Positions 56,074 through 64,000 of a DNA stretch of 64,000 bases are shown piece after piece (position 1 is the stretch's first letter; each line of letters opens with the position of its first letter). Below the pieces are notes generated by a model, which did no database searches, was not told where the DNA came from, and saw nothing but the letters and a program-made list of their open reading frames with translations. Source of the DNA: Clostridium cibarium. GTDB lineage: Bacteria > Bacillota > Clostridia > Clostridiales > Clostridiaceae. The translations under genes and the position numbers were made by a program. The stretch spans positions 87,239 to 151,238 of the forward strand of contig NZ_JACSRA010000009.1 in NCBI RefSeq assembly GCF_014836335.1, in the 5' to 3' direction.

Positions 56074-56270
56074 ATATATGTAAATATAGAATACACTATA
56101 ACTTTATAAAACCTTGTTTGCTTTATGCAGTAAGCAGCTATTCGATCAATATGCAAATAGTTGTTGATTTTATAATTGAGATGAAACATTACCTTTGGAA
56201 TCTTCTATAGTTTTATACTTTATTTGTGTGTCGATTTATCATTAATAATTCAGAATCTATAATTAAAATA

Positions 56271-56303
56271 ACCCACGAAAATCCAAATTAGATTTTCGTG
56301 GGT
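56271..56303 (+). terminator. Terminator of the GH51 gene (related to the dispersed hairpins)
   Basis: ACCCACGAAAATC pairs perfectly with GATTTTCGTGGGT and is followed by TTCATTG, as in copies C and D, but the second stem-loop is missing. Confidence 0.8.
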
Positions 56304-56376
56304 TTCATTGTCTAACGACTATAATTTTGATACAATTTAGCGATATAATCAAAGGAAGCCGTAGGCAAAGGTAAGT

Positions 56377-56703
56377 AGGCAATCCTAATATTTCTATAAG
56401 TTCTTCTGGATTTTTTCTTATACCACCAATAGGTACTGTGTCAAGTCCAAGAGATTTGGCAGCAACAACAGAAGCTCCTAAAGCTATTCCAACATCTACA
56501 TCTCCTACAAGAATACTGGAGCTTTTGCCACATATTCTTGATTACCAACTAATTCTGTTAATTTTTCTCTCTTCTTTTTATCTCTTACAACTATAACAGA
56601 TGTTTGTTGTCCATTTATTGAGTTAGGCATAGCCTAAGCACTTTTAACAATTTCATCGATTAATTCATTTGGAACCTCTTTATCTAGATATTGTATTATT
56701 CAT
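56377..56703 (-). pseudogene. Broken copy of the NfsA-type nitroreductase
   Basis: The segment is nearly identical to parts of the intact gene at 38215-38955, including SINGQQTSVIVV and the GGIRKNPEELIEILG region. Three lesions are visible: a 91-base deletion whose ends in the intact gene are two AAGAATAC repeats (38635 and 38726), which also shifts the frame; loss of bases encoding residues near NHRSIRQ; and a CAA-to-TAG stop in the SAQAM region. The 3' third is missing. The first codons and ribosome site remain. Confidence 0.85.
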
Positions 56704-56964
56704 AATAAATACCCTCCTAGTTTAAATTATTCTATATAGTGATAGTGAAATTTACTTTGTAAATTGTTATTTTAAAATTTATCTGTTATATTATCATATT
56801 ATCTGTAAATAATTATTATACAGCTTAAACAAAATAATTCAGCTTTAAAATATTGTTTGTTTTAGTATTCAATTTTAAAATAAGAGCAACTTATTTCTGA
56901 CTTCCATAAATAAAATTCCATTATTTAAACATTTCAATACGGTCTCAAATTTTAAATTTACCAT
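56704..56964. other. AT-rich gap downstream of DUF1304 gene
   Basis: No gene, hairpin or repeat is visible between the nitroreductase remnant and the DUF1304 stop codon. Confidence 0.35.
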
Positions 56965-57330
56965 TCAAATTATTATTAATATAATCATCGCTAATATGGC
57001 TAAACCACCTTGCTTTAAAAGAATATTTTTATTAGATGTAATTGCTCCATATATGGCAGCAATAATTACACAGCCTAAAAAGAAAAATTTTAATTGAGTT
57101 GACATTGATTCTGGTATAAAAAAGCTCCAAAATAATCCTGCAGCTAAGAAGCCATTATATAATCCTTGATTTGCAAACATAACTCCTACTTCTTTTCTAT
57201 CAAGAAGTTTACTATCTATATTAAAGGTTCTTCTAGCAACTGATGATTTAATAAAAAACATCTCAAGTAACATTATAAAAATATGTTCAACCGCTACTGC
57301 AATTACTAAAATATCTAAGACAATCTTCAT
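56965..57330 (-). CDS. DUF1304 membrane protein
   Basis: A 121-residue protein with four hydrophobic helices. VAVEHIFIMLLEMFFIKSSV at the N-terminus, EVGVMFANQGLYNGFLAAGL in the middle and LKFFFLGCVIIAAIYGAITS identify DUF1304, a small integral membrane family with no assigned function. AGGAGG precedes ATG 57330. A terminator-like hairpin sits upstream and the gene is probably transcribed alone. Confidence 0.88.
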   Translation of the reverse strand: MKIVLDILVIAVAVEHIFIMLLEMFFIKSSVARRTFNIDSKLLDRKEVGVMFANQGLYNGFLAAGLFWSFFIPESMSTQLKFFFLGCVIIAAIYGAITSNKNILLKQGGLAILAMIILIII

Positions 57331-57577
57331 AATATCCTCCTTTTCACATTCATAATCTTATTTTCTTGTAAGTCTCCATCTTTTACATAAACATCTGCCT
57401 AAAACTATAAATAACAGACTTTTATGAAAATATACCAACTAAAATTTATTTTTTAAGCATTAAAAGTTCTGTATAAATTTAATTTGTTACAATCAAATTT
57501 TACTCTGCTAAATTGTAGTTGTCAATATATTATTATCTTGAAAATGATAAACAAAAAATATTATTTACTAAAAACTA

Positions 57578-57610
57578 CACCCACCTAATATTGAAAACAT
57601 TAGGTGGGTG
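57578..57610. terminator. Intrinsic hairpin upstream of DUF1304
   Basis: CACCCACCTAAT pairs perfectly with ATTAGGTGGGTG around nine bases. It lies between the ssrA terminator and the DUF1304 gene and may be a second stop for leftward transcripts. The bases from 57331 to 57577 show no gene. Confidence 0.65.
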
Positions 57611-57681
57611 CATTTACTCTATATAAATCCCAAAAACTAACTCAGAAAATTAAAATTCAACCATACATTTTGGCCTTAAAA

Positions 57682-57718
57682 ACAACGAAAACCCTTGAAA
57701 TCAAGGGTTTTTCGTTGT
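57682..57718 (-). terminator. ssrA terminator
   Basis: ACAACGAAAAACCCTTG pairs with AAGGGTTTTCGTTGT and leads into TTTTTAAGG on the minus strand, 22 bases past the tmRNA 3' end. Confidence 0.88.
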
Positions 57719-57739
57719 ATCACAATCTCAGTGATTATT

Positions 57740-58094
57740 TGGTGGAGGCGAGGGGTATCGAACCCCTGTCCGAAAGCAGACCAGTCTGACTTTCTACGAG
57801 CGTAGTCTGCATATTAAGATTCGCTCCTTAGAACCCCTACAGACGGGAGACTAATTTGCTAGCTTCATAAATACCCCTCTAGCTCAAAGCTTTGCTAGAC
57901 TTCGTTTCCTACTTTAATGACACCCGTTATCCAAGTCGTAGGCAACCTGGGCGGATGAGCTGCTTAAATTAAGCTGCTAATGCAAAATTATCTTCTGCGT
58001 TTATCTTTAATGCATACTTGATTATCGAGGCACCATGCTTTCCTCGGCCCGCTTATCAAACCCACCTTACCCCCGTCGAAGCCATAACGCCCCC
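57740..58094 (-). ncRNA. ssrA: tmRNA (transfer-messenger RNA)
   Basis: This RNA rescues stalled ribosomes together with SmpB. The 5' end GGGGGCGTTATGGCTTCGAC and the encoded 3' end CGCCTCCACCA form the Ala-type acceptor stem, including the G3-U pair used by alanyl-tRNA synthetase; the T arm lies in between (GGTATCGAACCCC on the plus strand). The tag frame is at 57969-57998 and reads GCA GAA GAT AAT TTT GCA TTA GCA GCT TAA, so the tag is A-AEDNFALAA with the tRNA-borne Ala first. This tag is found in cluster I clostridia. 355 nt, one piece, CCA encoded. It is followed by its own terminator and lies 2.2 kb from smpB, its partner gene. Confidence 0.97.
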
Positions 58095-58368
58095 ATGTTT
58101 GTAAGAAGAATTCTCAAAACTCTTTATTCAGTTTTAACTTCTTCAGTAACTTGATTATATATCACATAAAAATTCATGTCAAATGTTAATGAATTCTTAG
58201 TTTGCTAATAACATTAGACTTTTCCTTTTTCTTTTGATTAAAAAATTTATAGATTTTATATAATCTTCACATATAGCTATGAACATCTTCATAAGGCACT
58301 TATTTCCGTTATAAAATTAGCTAAAAATGCAAACACTATTTTTATTCATAGGCAAAGGAGGAAATATC

Positions 58369-59667
58369 ATGTCACTTTGGTTTCATGACTTTAAAAAATT
58401 TATTAAAGAAAAGCATATTACTCTAAGAATAGTCTTTTTATCATTTATTTTATTATATTTAATTACAAGCGCTCTTATTATGATTTCAAAAGACTATCCC
58501 AGAACTACCAGTTATGCTAATAGTTTTAATACAAGTACTGACTTCAAATCTTTAAAAACATTAAGTTCCCATACTGATCCTGTAGAAATTCCTGATGATG
58601 AAGAGGCCTCAAAGGCCTCTATTTCAGCCTTCTTTGATGAATTTTATTCTACTCGAAATTCCTCCTTTATTACAGGAAATGTAGAAAACCTCTACAAATA
58701 CTTTATATTAAATACTAACCTTAGCAGCTATTCTTTGCACCATGAATTTCAAAGAATAGCATACTTACGAGATTGGGCAAATGAACGGAACATTACCTTT
58801 ACTTCAATCACTTCTTATCCTAATATTCGCTATATTAAAGGTGGTCCTGATTATTTTAATATAAGGATAGATGAAGAATATAAATTTGAATACGTCTATA
58901 ATGATGAACCAAATGTTAAAAATGAATTTGGAGTATCTTTATTCCATACTATTGGCTTAAAAAAAGCTGATAATTCTTATAAAATAACAAAAGATTATTA
59001 CTTAGATTGCTTTGAAGATGGTCTAAAAAAATATTCTTTTACTTTAAAAGAAAAGGAAATCCCCCTAACAAAACAATCTGCCTATAATATAAATTTTAAG
59101 AGAGATGATGTTAAAGCACCTACTAATAAGAAATTTAAGAGAGATGCATGCAAAAACTATGCAAATAAATATTGTGGTGTAACATGGGCTAGTAAAAATC
59201 CTGATAAATATAACAAAAAGTATTTTAACTTTACAGGCTCTGGTGGTAATTGCACTAATTATGTATCTCAATGCCTTGGAGATAAAGAGGGAGGTGCTCT
59301 TCCTAATGATTATACTTGGTACTTTATACCTAAGAGCCAGCAAGGCAGTGCTGCTTGGCTAAATGCTGATGGTTTTAAAAATTATATTCTTTATAGCGGC
59401 AAAGGCAAGGTAATTAAAAAGTCTGACTTTGCAAATTCATTAAAACCGCTTAAAGATGGCACTTTTGTATTTAAAAATCTTTCCATAGGAGATCTTGTTT
59501 CTTATGACAAGAAAAATGATATTGATCATAACGCTGTAATTACTGGATTTGATTCTAAAGGTTATCCTTTAATAAATTCCCATACAGTTGATAGATATCA
59601 AGTTCCTTTTGATCTAGGTTGGGGTGATAAGAATATTAACTTTTACTTTATTCATATAATCGCCTAA
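58369..59667 (+). CDS. Membrane-anchored amidase_6-type protein
   Basis: A 432-residue protein with an N-terminal helix (about residues 17-38), a variable extracellular region, and a C-terminal putative amidase domain (PF12671 type, about 270-430). The hallmark is the YANKYCGVTWAS start, GSGGNCTNYVSQC with the likely catalytic Cys, and the LSIGDLVSYD then DHNAVITGF strands with the catalytic His. Probably acts on the cell wall or on a surface peptide. I start it at ATG 58369, seven bases after AAAGGAGG; an in-frame ATG at 58327 has no site. It stands alone between ssrA and smpB, on the opposite strand to both. Confidence 0.85.
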   Translation: MSLWFHDFKKFIKEKHITLRIVFLSFILLYLITSALIMISKDYPRTTSYANSFNTSTDFKSLKTLSSHTDPVEIPDDEEASKASISAFFDEFYSTRNSSFITGNVENLYKYFILNTNLSSYSLHHEFQRIAYLRDWANERNITFTSITSYPNIRYIKGGPDYFNIRIDEEYKFEYVYNDEPNVKNEFGVSLFHTIGLKKADNSYKITKDYYLDCFEDGLKKYSFTLKEKEIPLTKQSAYNINFKRDDVKAPTNKKFKRDACKNYANKYCGVTWASKNPDKYNKKYFNFTGSGGNCTNYVSQCLGDKEGGALPNDYTWYFIPKSQQGSAAWLNADGFKNYILYSGKGKVIKKSDFANSLKPLKDGTFVFKNLSIGDLVSYDKKNDIDHNAVITGFDSKGYPLINSHTVDRYQVPFDLGWGDKNINFYFIHIIA

Positions 59668-59791
59668 TAATACACAATTTTCCTAGACAATATTTGTAAT
59701 TTGATGTAAACTATATATTATAGCGATTAATCAGCCCAACAATTTTTTTATATACATCTTTACATTTCCACCTAAGAAAATGTAAAAATGA

Positions 59792-59834
59792 AAAGAGGAT
59801 TAAAACTGACCCCAACTTAGTTTTAATCCTCTTT
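59792..59834. terminator. Bidirectional terminator between the amidase gene and smpB
   Basis: AAAGAGGATTAAAACT pairs perfectly with AGTTTTAATCCTCTTT around 11 bases, with A and T runs on both sides. It can end both convergent genes. Confidence 0.9.
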
Positions 59835-59838
59835 ATTT

Positions 59839-60309
59839 TTAATATTTATTTCTTTCCTTCATCTCTCTGTCAATATCTCTCTTATGAGCCTTTTCAAGCA
59901 TTGCATCTCTCTTATCGTAATTTTTCTTACCTCTACAAATTCCAAGAGCTACTTTTACTCTTCCATTCTTAAGATATAAAGACAATGGCACTAAAGTATA
60001 TCCATCTCTTTGAACTAATCCAGTTAATCTAAATATTTCTTGCTTGTGAAGTAACAATTTTCTATCTCTTAAAGGATCTACATTAAAGATATTTCCTTGT
60101 TCATAAGGGCTTATGTGCATATTTTTAATAAACATTTCCCCATTCCATATATCTCCATAACAATCTTTTAAATTACACTTACCATTTCTAATTGATTTTA
60201 CTTCTGTCCCTACTAAAGCGATCCCTGCTTCTATTGTCTCTTCTATAAAATAGTCATGCCTAGCTTTTCTATTTTCAGCTAAAGAATTACTATTTTTCTT
60301 TCTTACCAT
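59839..60309 (-). CDS. smpB: SsrA-binding protein
   Basis: SmpB is the small basic RNA-binding protein that carries tmRNA to stalled ribosomes. Signatures are [60 protein letters not shown] and LLLHKQEI, with the basic C-terminal tail [14 protein letters not shown] that enters the mRNA channel. Start is ATG 60309, after GGGTGAG; an in-frame GTG at 60321 is part of that site. 156 aa, the usual length. It follows rnr by 35 bases on the same strand. Confidence 0.97.
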   Translation of the reverse strand: MVRKKNSNSLAENRKARHDYFIEETIEAGIALVGTEVKSIRNGKCNLKDCYGDIWNGEMFIKNMHISPYEQGNIFNVDPLRDRKLLLHKQEIFRLTGLVQRDGYTLVPLSLYLKNGRVKVALGICRGKKNYDKRDAMLEKAHKRDIDREMKERNKY

Positions 60310-60344
60310 ACTCTCACCCACTTTAGGTATATATTTTTATATAA

Positions 60345-62570
60345 TTATAATATATCCTCACTCTTTTCTTCAACTTCTTCTTTTAAATCTTGCTTAACTT
60401 CTGGCAACTTTTCTAAAAGTTCCTTTGTTGCTTTTATTTCTTCTCTAGTATATTCATCTTCAATCATATCAAAATAGATTTCACGATTTGGAATATCTAC
60501 CTTGCTACATCTAACCTTAACAGAATCCCCAAGCCTATATACCTTCTTGGTTCTTTCTCCCATTAAGCAAAGATGAACTTCATCATAAACATAATAATCA
60601 TCATCTAAAGCTGTAATATGAACTAACCCTTCTATAGTGTTTGGAAGTTCTACAAACATACCAAAAGAAGTTACTGAAGACACTATTCCTTCAAATTCTT
60701 CTCCTATTCTATCTTGCATATATTCAGCTTTCTTTAAATCATCTACTTCTCTCTCTGCTTGTTGTGCAACCCTTTCAGTATCAGATGATTGTCTTGATGC
60801 AAATTCAACTAGGGTAGTAAGCTTCTTATGTCTTCCTTCGTCTATTTTTCCATTTAGATGTTCCTTAATAATCCTATGAATTTGCAAATCTGGATATCTT
60901 CTAATTGGTGATGTAAAGTGGCAATAATATTTTGCTGCTAATCCAAAGTGTCCTGTACATTCTGGAGAATATCTAGCTTGCATCATGCTTCTTAAAAGCA
61001 ATGTACTTACTACAGTTTCTTCCTTTTTACCTTGAACCTTTTCTAATATCTCTTGAAGGTTTCTTGGTTTGACCTCTCCATTCCACTTAATAACATATCC
61101 AAGATTATATATAAACTCTTTAAACTTTTGTAATTTTTCTTCATCTGGCTCTTCGTGAATTCTATAAACAAATGGTAAGTTAGCCCAATACATAGTTTCA
61201 GCTATTGTTTCATTACAAATAAGCATAAACTCTTCTATTATTCTATTTGCAATCTCTCTTTCATAAGGCTTTACATCAATTGGCTTACCAAACTCATTTA
61301 ATATAATTTTAGATTCCTCAAAATCAAAATCTATGGCACCTCTTTTAAGTCTCTTATTATTCAAAATATTGCAAAGCTCTTCCATTGTTTTAAAATCATC
61401 AACAAGATTACTATATTTCTTAATGAGCTCTTCATCATTATCTTTCAAAATCTTTGTAACATCTGTATATGTCATTCTTTCATTTGTTCTTATTACAGAT
61501 TCCATTATTTCACTATCAAGAACTTTACCATTGTTATCTATAATCATAAAACAACTTAAAGCAAGTCTATCAACCTTAGGATTTAATGAGCATATTCCGT
61601 TAGATAACTTTTTAGGAAGCATTGGAATAACCCTATCTATTAAATATACCGATGTTCCTCTATTTAAAGCCTCCTTATCAAGAGGATTCTTTTCTCTAAC
61701 ATAGTGAGAAACATCTGCTATATGAACTCCAAGTTTGTACCTTCCATTATCTAATTTTTCTATAGACACCGCATCGTCTAGATCCTTAGCATCTTCACCA
61801 TCTATAGTAACCATAACCACATCTCTAAGATCTGTTCTTCTCTTATATTCTTTTTCATCTATTTCTTCTTCAATATTTTCAGCAAAGTTTAATACCTTAT
61901 TAGGGAACTCTTCTGGAAGTCCAAATTTCTTAATAATAGTTAATATATCTAATCCCTTGTCTCCCTTTTTACCTAATACTTCTGTTATTACACCTTCTGG
62001 GCTTCTTCTTTTTTCTGGCCACTTAGTAATCTCTACAACTACTACATCTCCATGTTCTGCTCCGTTTTTATCTTTTTTAGAAACAAATATATCTTGGTTT
62101 ATTCTAGTGTCCTCTGCTACAACAAAACCAAAATTTCTGCTATCTTCATATACTCCTATTATTTTAGAGTTTCCTCTTTCAAGAACTTGGACTACTTCCC
62201 CTTCTCTCTTCTTACCATTTTTATCTTCTCTAGTAATTTGGACAAGTATTTTATCTCCATTCATAGCCCCATTCATAAAAGATCCTGGAATGAAAACATC
62301 CTTTTCTCCTTCTTTTTCAGGAATAAGGAATCCAAAACCTTTTGCATGAGCTTGAAGTTTTCCTGTAACAAGTCCTAATCTTTCAGGCAAGGCAAATTTA
62401 TCATTCTTGGTTCTAAGAATAATACCTTCCTTTTCCATAGTTCTTAAAACCTTTTTAAATGCCTTATATTCATCTTTATTTATATCAAATACTGCTACAA
62501 GTTCTTGGATATCCATAGGTCTGTATGCTTCTTCCCTCATGAATTCCAATAAAGCTTTTTTTATTCCCAT
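60345..62570 (-). CDS. rnr: Ribonuclease R
   Basis: This 3'-5' exoribonuclease degrades structured RNA and helps in tmRNA-dependent mRNA decay. Domain order: an N-terminal winged helix (about 1-60), two cold-shock domains (about 65-225), the RNB catalytic domain with the metal motif DGEDAKDLDDA (about 257-267) and RNB helix GIHIADVSHYVRE-like GVHIADVSHYVREKNPLDKE, and a C-terminal S1 domain (about 640-720, EFEGIVSSVTSFGMFVELPN). The acidic tail EEVEEKSEDIL replaces the basic tail of the E. coli protein. Start is ATG 62570, seven bases after GGAGG. It lies 35 bases before smpB, the usual functional pairing. Confidence 0.96.
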   Translation of the reverse strand: MGIKKALLEFMREEAYRPMDIQELVAVFDINKDEYKAFKKVLRTMEKEGIILRTKNDKFALPERLGLVTGKLQAHAKGFGFLIPEKEGEKDVFIPGSFMNGAMNGDKILVQITREDKNGKKREGEVVQVLERGNSKIIGVYEDSRNFGFVVAEDTRINQDIFVSKKDKNGAEHGDVVVVEITKWPEKRRSPEGVITEVLGKKGDKGLDILTIIKKFGLPEEFPNKVLNFAENIEEEIDEKEYKRRTDLRDVVMVTIDGEDAKDLDDAVSIEKLDNGRYKLGVHIADVSHYVREKNPLDKEALNRGTSVYLIDRVIPMLPKKLSNGICSLNPKVDRLALSCFMIIDNNGKVLDSEIMESVIRTNERMTYTDVTKILKDNDEELIKKYSNLVDDFKTMEELCNILNNKRLKRGAIDFDFEESKIILNEFGKPIDVKPYEREIANRIIEEFMLICNETIAETMYWANLPFVYRIHEEPDEEKLQKFKEFIYNLGYVIKWNGEVKPRNLQEILEKVQGKKEETVVSTLLLRSMMQARYSPECTGHFGLAAKYYCHFTSPIRRYPDLQIHRIIKEHLNGKIDEGRHKKLTTLVEFASRQSSDTERVAQQAEREVDDLKKAEYMQDRIGEEFEGIVSSVTSFGMFVELPNTIEGLVHITALDDDYYVYDEVHLCLMGERTKKVYRLGDSVKVRCSKVDIPNREIYFDMIEDEYTREEIKATKELLEKLPEVKQDLKEEVEEKSEDIL

Positions 62571-62689
62571 CAACTTACCTCCTACTAAAACATAATATAA
62601 CTATATTTTAGCCAACCTTTTCTTTTCTTATGTATATCTTACCATAAGTAATAGCCTCACGGCTTTTTTTATTAGCAAATTTAAGAAAA

Positions 62690-62716
62690 AAAGTAGATTA
62701 ATCAAAAATCCACTTT
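62690..62716 (-). terminator. Terminator after the DUF2238 gene
   Basis: AAAGTGGATT pairs with AATCTACTTT (one G-U) and runs into TTTTTTT on the minus strand, 28 bases past the stop codon. A shorter AGCC/GGCT hairpin with seven T lies next to it on the plus strand near 62653-62670. Confidence 0.8.
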
Positions 62717-62744
62717 CTTTGATTTATTAATTTTTATTATATCT

Positions 62745-63362
62745 TCATATAGAATTATTCTTAATACCTCTAACTTTTTTTAAATCCTTCAGATAGAAAA
62801 TTACAGAAGTAATAAATGCAGCTAAGATTTTTGCAATTAGATCTGTTGCTGTATCTTCAATGCCACCTTTAACCATAGTTGTTTTAAAAAAATAATCCCC
62901 TAAGAATTCAAATACCTCCCATAATGTGCCTAAAGTTATAGAAAAACTTGAAGCAAATGTTACCTTAAAAAAATTAAATCTCTTATCTGTTACTTCTTTT
63001 TCCTTTGTAATTATCTCTTTTATAATATATAAGCCTACAATAGTAGCATAACTACCAAATATCCCATGAAGAAGTAAATCCCACCACCAGAATCTATCAT
63101 AAAATTTAATAATCTCACCTAAATATAAGGAAAGAAAAATAAACAATAATAATACAAGCTTAAATCTAGGAGGCAACATTATCTTCTTTTTATTTGCAAT
63201 AGCATAAACTATAAAAGGCAGTGTAGTGCAAACAATGGCTAATGCTACTGATCCTAGCCCCTTCCAATCTCTTGACATAATATTAATAATAGCACTTATA
63301 ACTAAGATTATTTGAAATACCACTAATGCTGCTATGGTTAATTTAACATTTTTAACTTTCAT
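62745..63362 (-). CDS. DUF2238/YjdF-like membrane protein
   Basis: A 205-residue protein with about six hydrophobic helices. The conserved pattern is YDRFWWWDLLLHGIFGSYAT (about 88-107), SITLGTLWEVFEFLGDYFF and KGGIEDTATDLIAKILAAF, in which W/D/H, E and D residues recur in DUF2238 proteins. The family has no proven role. It interrupts the usual secG-rnr neighbourhood and has its own terminator. GGAG lies before ATG 63362. Confidence 0.82.
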   Translation of the reverse strand: MKVKNVKLTIAALVVFQIILVISAIINIMSRDWKGLGSVALAIVCTTLPFIVYAIANKKKIMLPPRFKLVLLLFIFLSLYLGEIIKFYDRFWWWDLLLHGIFGSYATIVGLYIIKEIITKEKEVTDKRFNFFKVTFASSFSITLGTLWEVFEFLGDYFFKTTMVKGGIEDTATDLIAKILAAFITSVIFYLKDLKKVRGIKNNSI

Positions 63363-63513
63363 AAAAATTCACTCCTTTCCAGAAGCTTTAACTTACACTA
63401 AGTATAAATCCTTCCTTATATATTCTTTCCGCCTTATAGAAAAAATATAAAGATAGAAATACAAAACTTTTATTTAAAATCCTATATTACTTAATTTTAG
63501 GCAAAAAAATAAA

Positions 63514-63531
63514 CAGCTATATAAATAGCTG
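63514..63531 (-). terminator. secG terminator
   Basis: CAGCTAT pairs with ATAGCTG and on the minus strand is followed by TTTATTTTTTT. It lies 11 bases past the secG stop codon. Confidence 0.7.
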
Positions 63532-63541
63532 CTATCTTACA

Positions 63542-63775
63542 TTATTTTATTATGTTTAATGCTAAAGCCACTGCTGCAAATAATATCATTGCTATCATTG
63601 TTAATCTCTCAAGTTTAACCTCTTTTGTTCTAGATTTATTTCTTGAGTAGAAAGTTTCATTTTTACTTCCTTGTACTAATCCACTTAACGCATCTGACTT
63701 ACTTGGTTGTACTAATACAGCAACAATTACTACTAATCCTAAAATTACTTCTAAAACTAAAAGTGCATTTTTCAT
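63542..63775 (-). CDS. secG: Preprotein translocase subunit SecG
   Basis: A 77-residue membrane protein with two helices (about 4-22 and 57-75), the usual SecG size. ALLVLEVILGLVVIVAVLVQ, PSKSDALSGLVQGSKNETFY and SRNKSRTKEVKLERLTMIAM give the standard SecG pattern. It joins SecY and SecE in the export channel. It lies at the head of the secG...rnr-smpB block; GGAGG precedes ATG 63775. Confidence 0.95.
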   Translation of the reverse strand: MKNALLVLEVILGLVVIVAVLVQPSKSDALSGLVQGSKNETFYSRNKSRTKEVKLERLTMIAMILFAAVALALNIIK

Positions 63776-63889
63776 TAGAACACCTCCTAATTTCTATAAT
63801 TCCTTACATAATCAATTGATATTAGCATAACATAATATGTATTTTTTTTCAAGTTAAATATGCTATCTATTTTTCTATTACAATTTATA

Positions 63890-64000
63890 ATCGAGTAGGA
63901 GGTAGATAATTATTTTATCTACGGACCTCTCACACCACCGTACGTACCGTTCGGTATACGGCGGTTCATTAGAATTTAATGCATCATTTGATATGTTTGT
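63890..64000 (-). mobile_element. Group II intron, 3' end (domains V and VI), cut by the window edge
   Basis: On the minus strand a 32-base hairpin (63934-63965) has a nine-pair lower stem (ACCGCCGTA with TACGGTGGT), a two-base CG bulge, a four-pair upper stem (TACC/GGTA) and a GAAC tetraloop: the form of domain V. A second hairpin, GTAGATAA/TTATCTAC (63902-63922), would be domain VI, and the intron should end near CTACTCGAT at about 63890. The preceding bases (GTGGTGTGAGAGG) are commonly seen after intron-encoded reverse transcriptase genes. The reverse transcriptase should lie beyond 64000. It is upstream of secG. Confidence 0.72.

Noticed and set aside
57604..57789. 61-codon open frame on the plus strand overlapping the tmRNA 3' end
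   Set aside because: Its last part is antisense to the ssrA acceptor end and T arm and its first part crosses two terminator hairpins. Such frames are common annotation artefacts near tmRNA.
61735..62349. 204-codon plus-strand frame opposite rnr
   Set aside because: It is fully antisense to the RNase R gene, Ser/Leu/Phe-rich as expected for complement of AT-rich coding DNA, and has no ribosome site.

Overview
The window reads as a chromosome segment of a low-GC, spore-forming anaerobe, most likely Clostridium sensu stricto (cluster I). The evidence is the very AT-rich sequence with strong GGAGG ribosome sites, the secG - rnr - smpB - ssrA order, a tmRNA whose tag reads AEDNFALAA, many carbohydrate PTS and plant-glucan genes, and YesM/YesN two-component systems. 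I cannot name the species from sequence alone.

Layout. 1-7.5 kb: tail of a Cof-type HAD phosphatase, an RpiR regulator, an EamA exporter and a complete five-gene peptide/nickel-type ABC importer. 8-15.6 kb: a leftward glucan module with a membrane-anchored solute-binding protein, YesM-like kinase and YesN-like regulator, followed by a GH16 lichenase and a GH26-CBM3 enzyme. 15.9-21.9 kb: a secreted beta-lactamase-fold hydrolase, two small unknown proteins and an unusual multicopper oxidase. 22.2-28.7 kb: a sodium/solute symporter divergent from a second kinase/regulator/sugar-binding-protein operon. 28.8-36.5 kb: a second EamA exporter behind a terminator-like leader, a mannose-family PTS (manL-M-N, manO), and nagB/GntR regulator divergent from nagA. 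36.7-39.8 kb: a redox cluster (Fe-S flavoprotein, HxlR regulator, nitroreductase, metallo-beta-lactamase hydrolase). 40.2-46 kb: a beta-glucoside operon (ROK kinase, GH1 6-phospho-beta-glucosidase, PTS IIB, IIC, IIA) with a LacI regulator and matching operators. 46.4-57.3 kb: gene debris, small membrane proteins, a cell-wall hydrolase, a chemoreceptor, a PucR regulator and a GH51-like arabinofuranosidase. 57.7-63.8 kb: the housekeeping ssrA, smpB, rnr, secG block. The last 110 bases are the 3' end of a group II intron that continues outside the window.

How the genes fit together. Much of the window serves acquisition of plant polysaccharides and amino sugars. Extracellular GH16, GH26 and GH51 enzymes release oligosaccharides; beta-glucosides enter by the lactose/cellobiose-type PTS and are split by GH1; amino sugars probably enter by the mannose-type PTS and pass through NagA and NagB. 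Two sensor modules pair a membrane-anchored binding protein with YesM/YesN proteins and have no ABC permease beside them, so the binding proteins probably work as co-sensors.

Most noteworthy: (1) a dispersed intergenic element, four copies in the same orientation, in which a terminator hairpin is followed by a second stem-loop with compensatory base changes; (2) the two orphan binding-protein sensor systems; (3) a multicopper oxidase with a Cys-rich head and a Met/Asp-rich insertion in an anaerobe; (4) an operator set shared by the LacI gene and the beta-glucoside operon; (5) terminator-like hairpins in the leaders of two transporter genes; (6) several readable gene fossils, including a nitroreductase copy with a deletion between short direct repeats and a MarR-type gene with two in-frame ochre codons.
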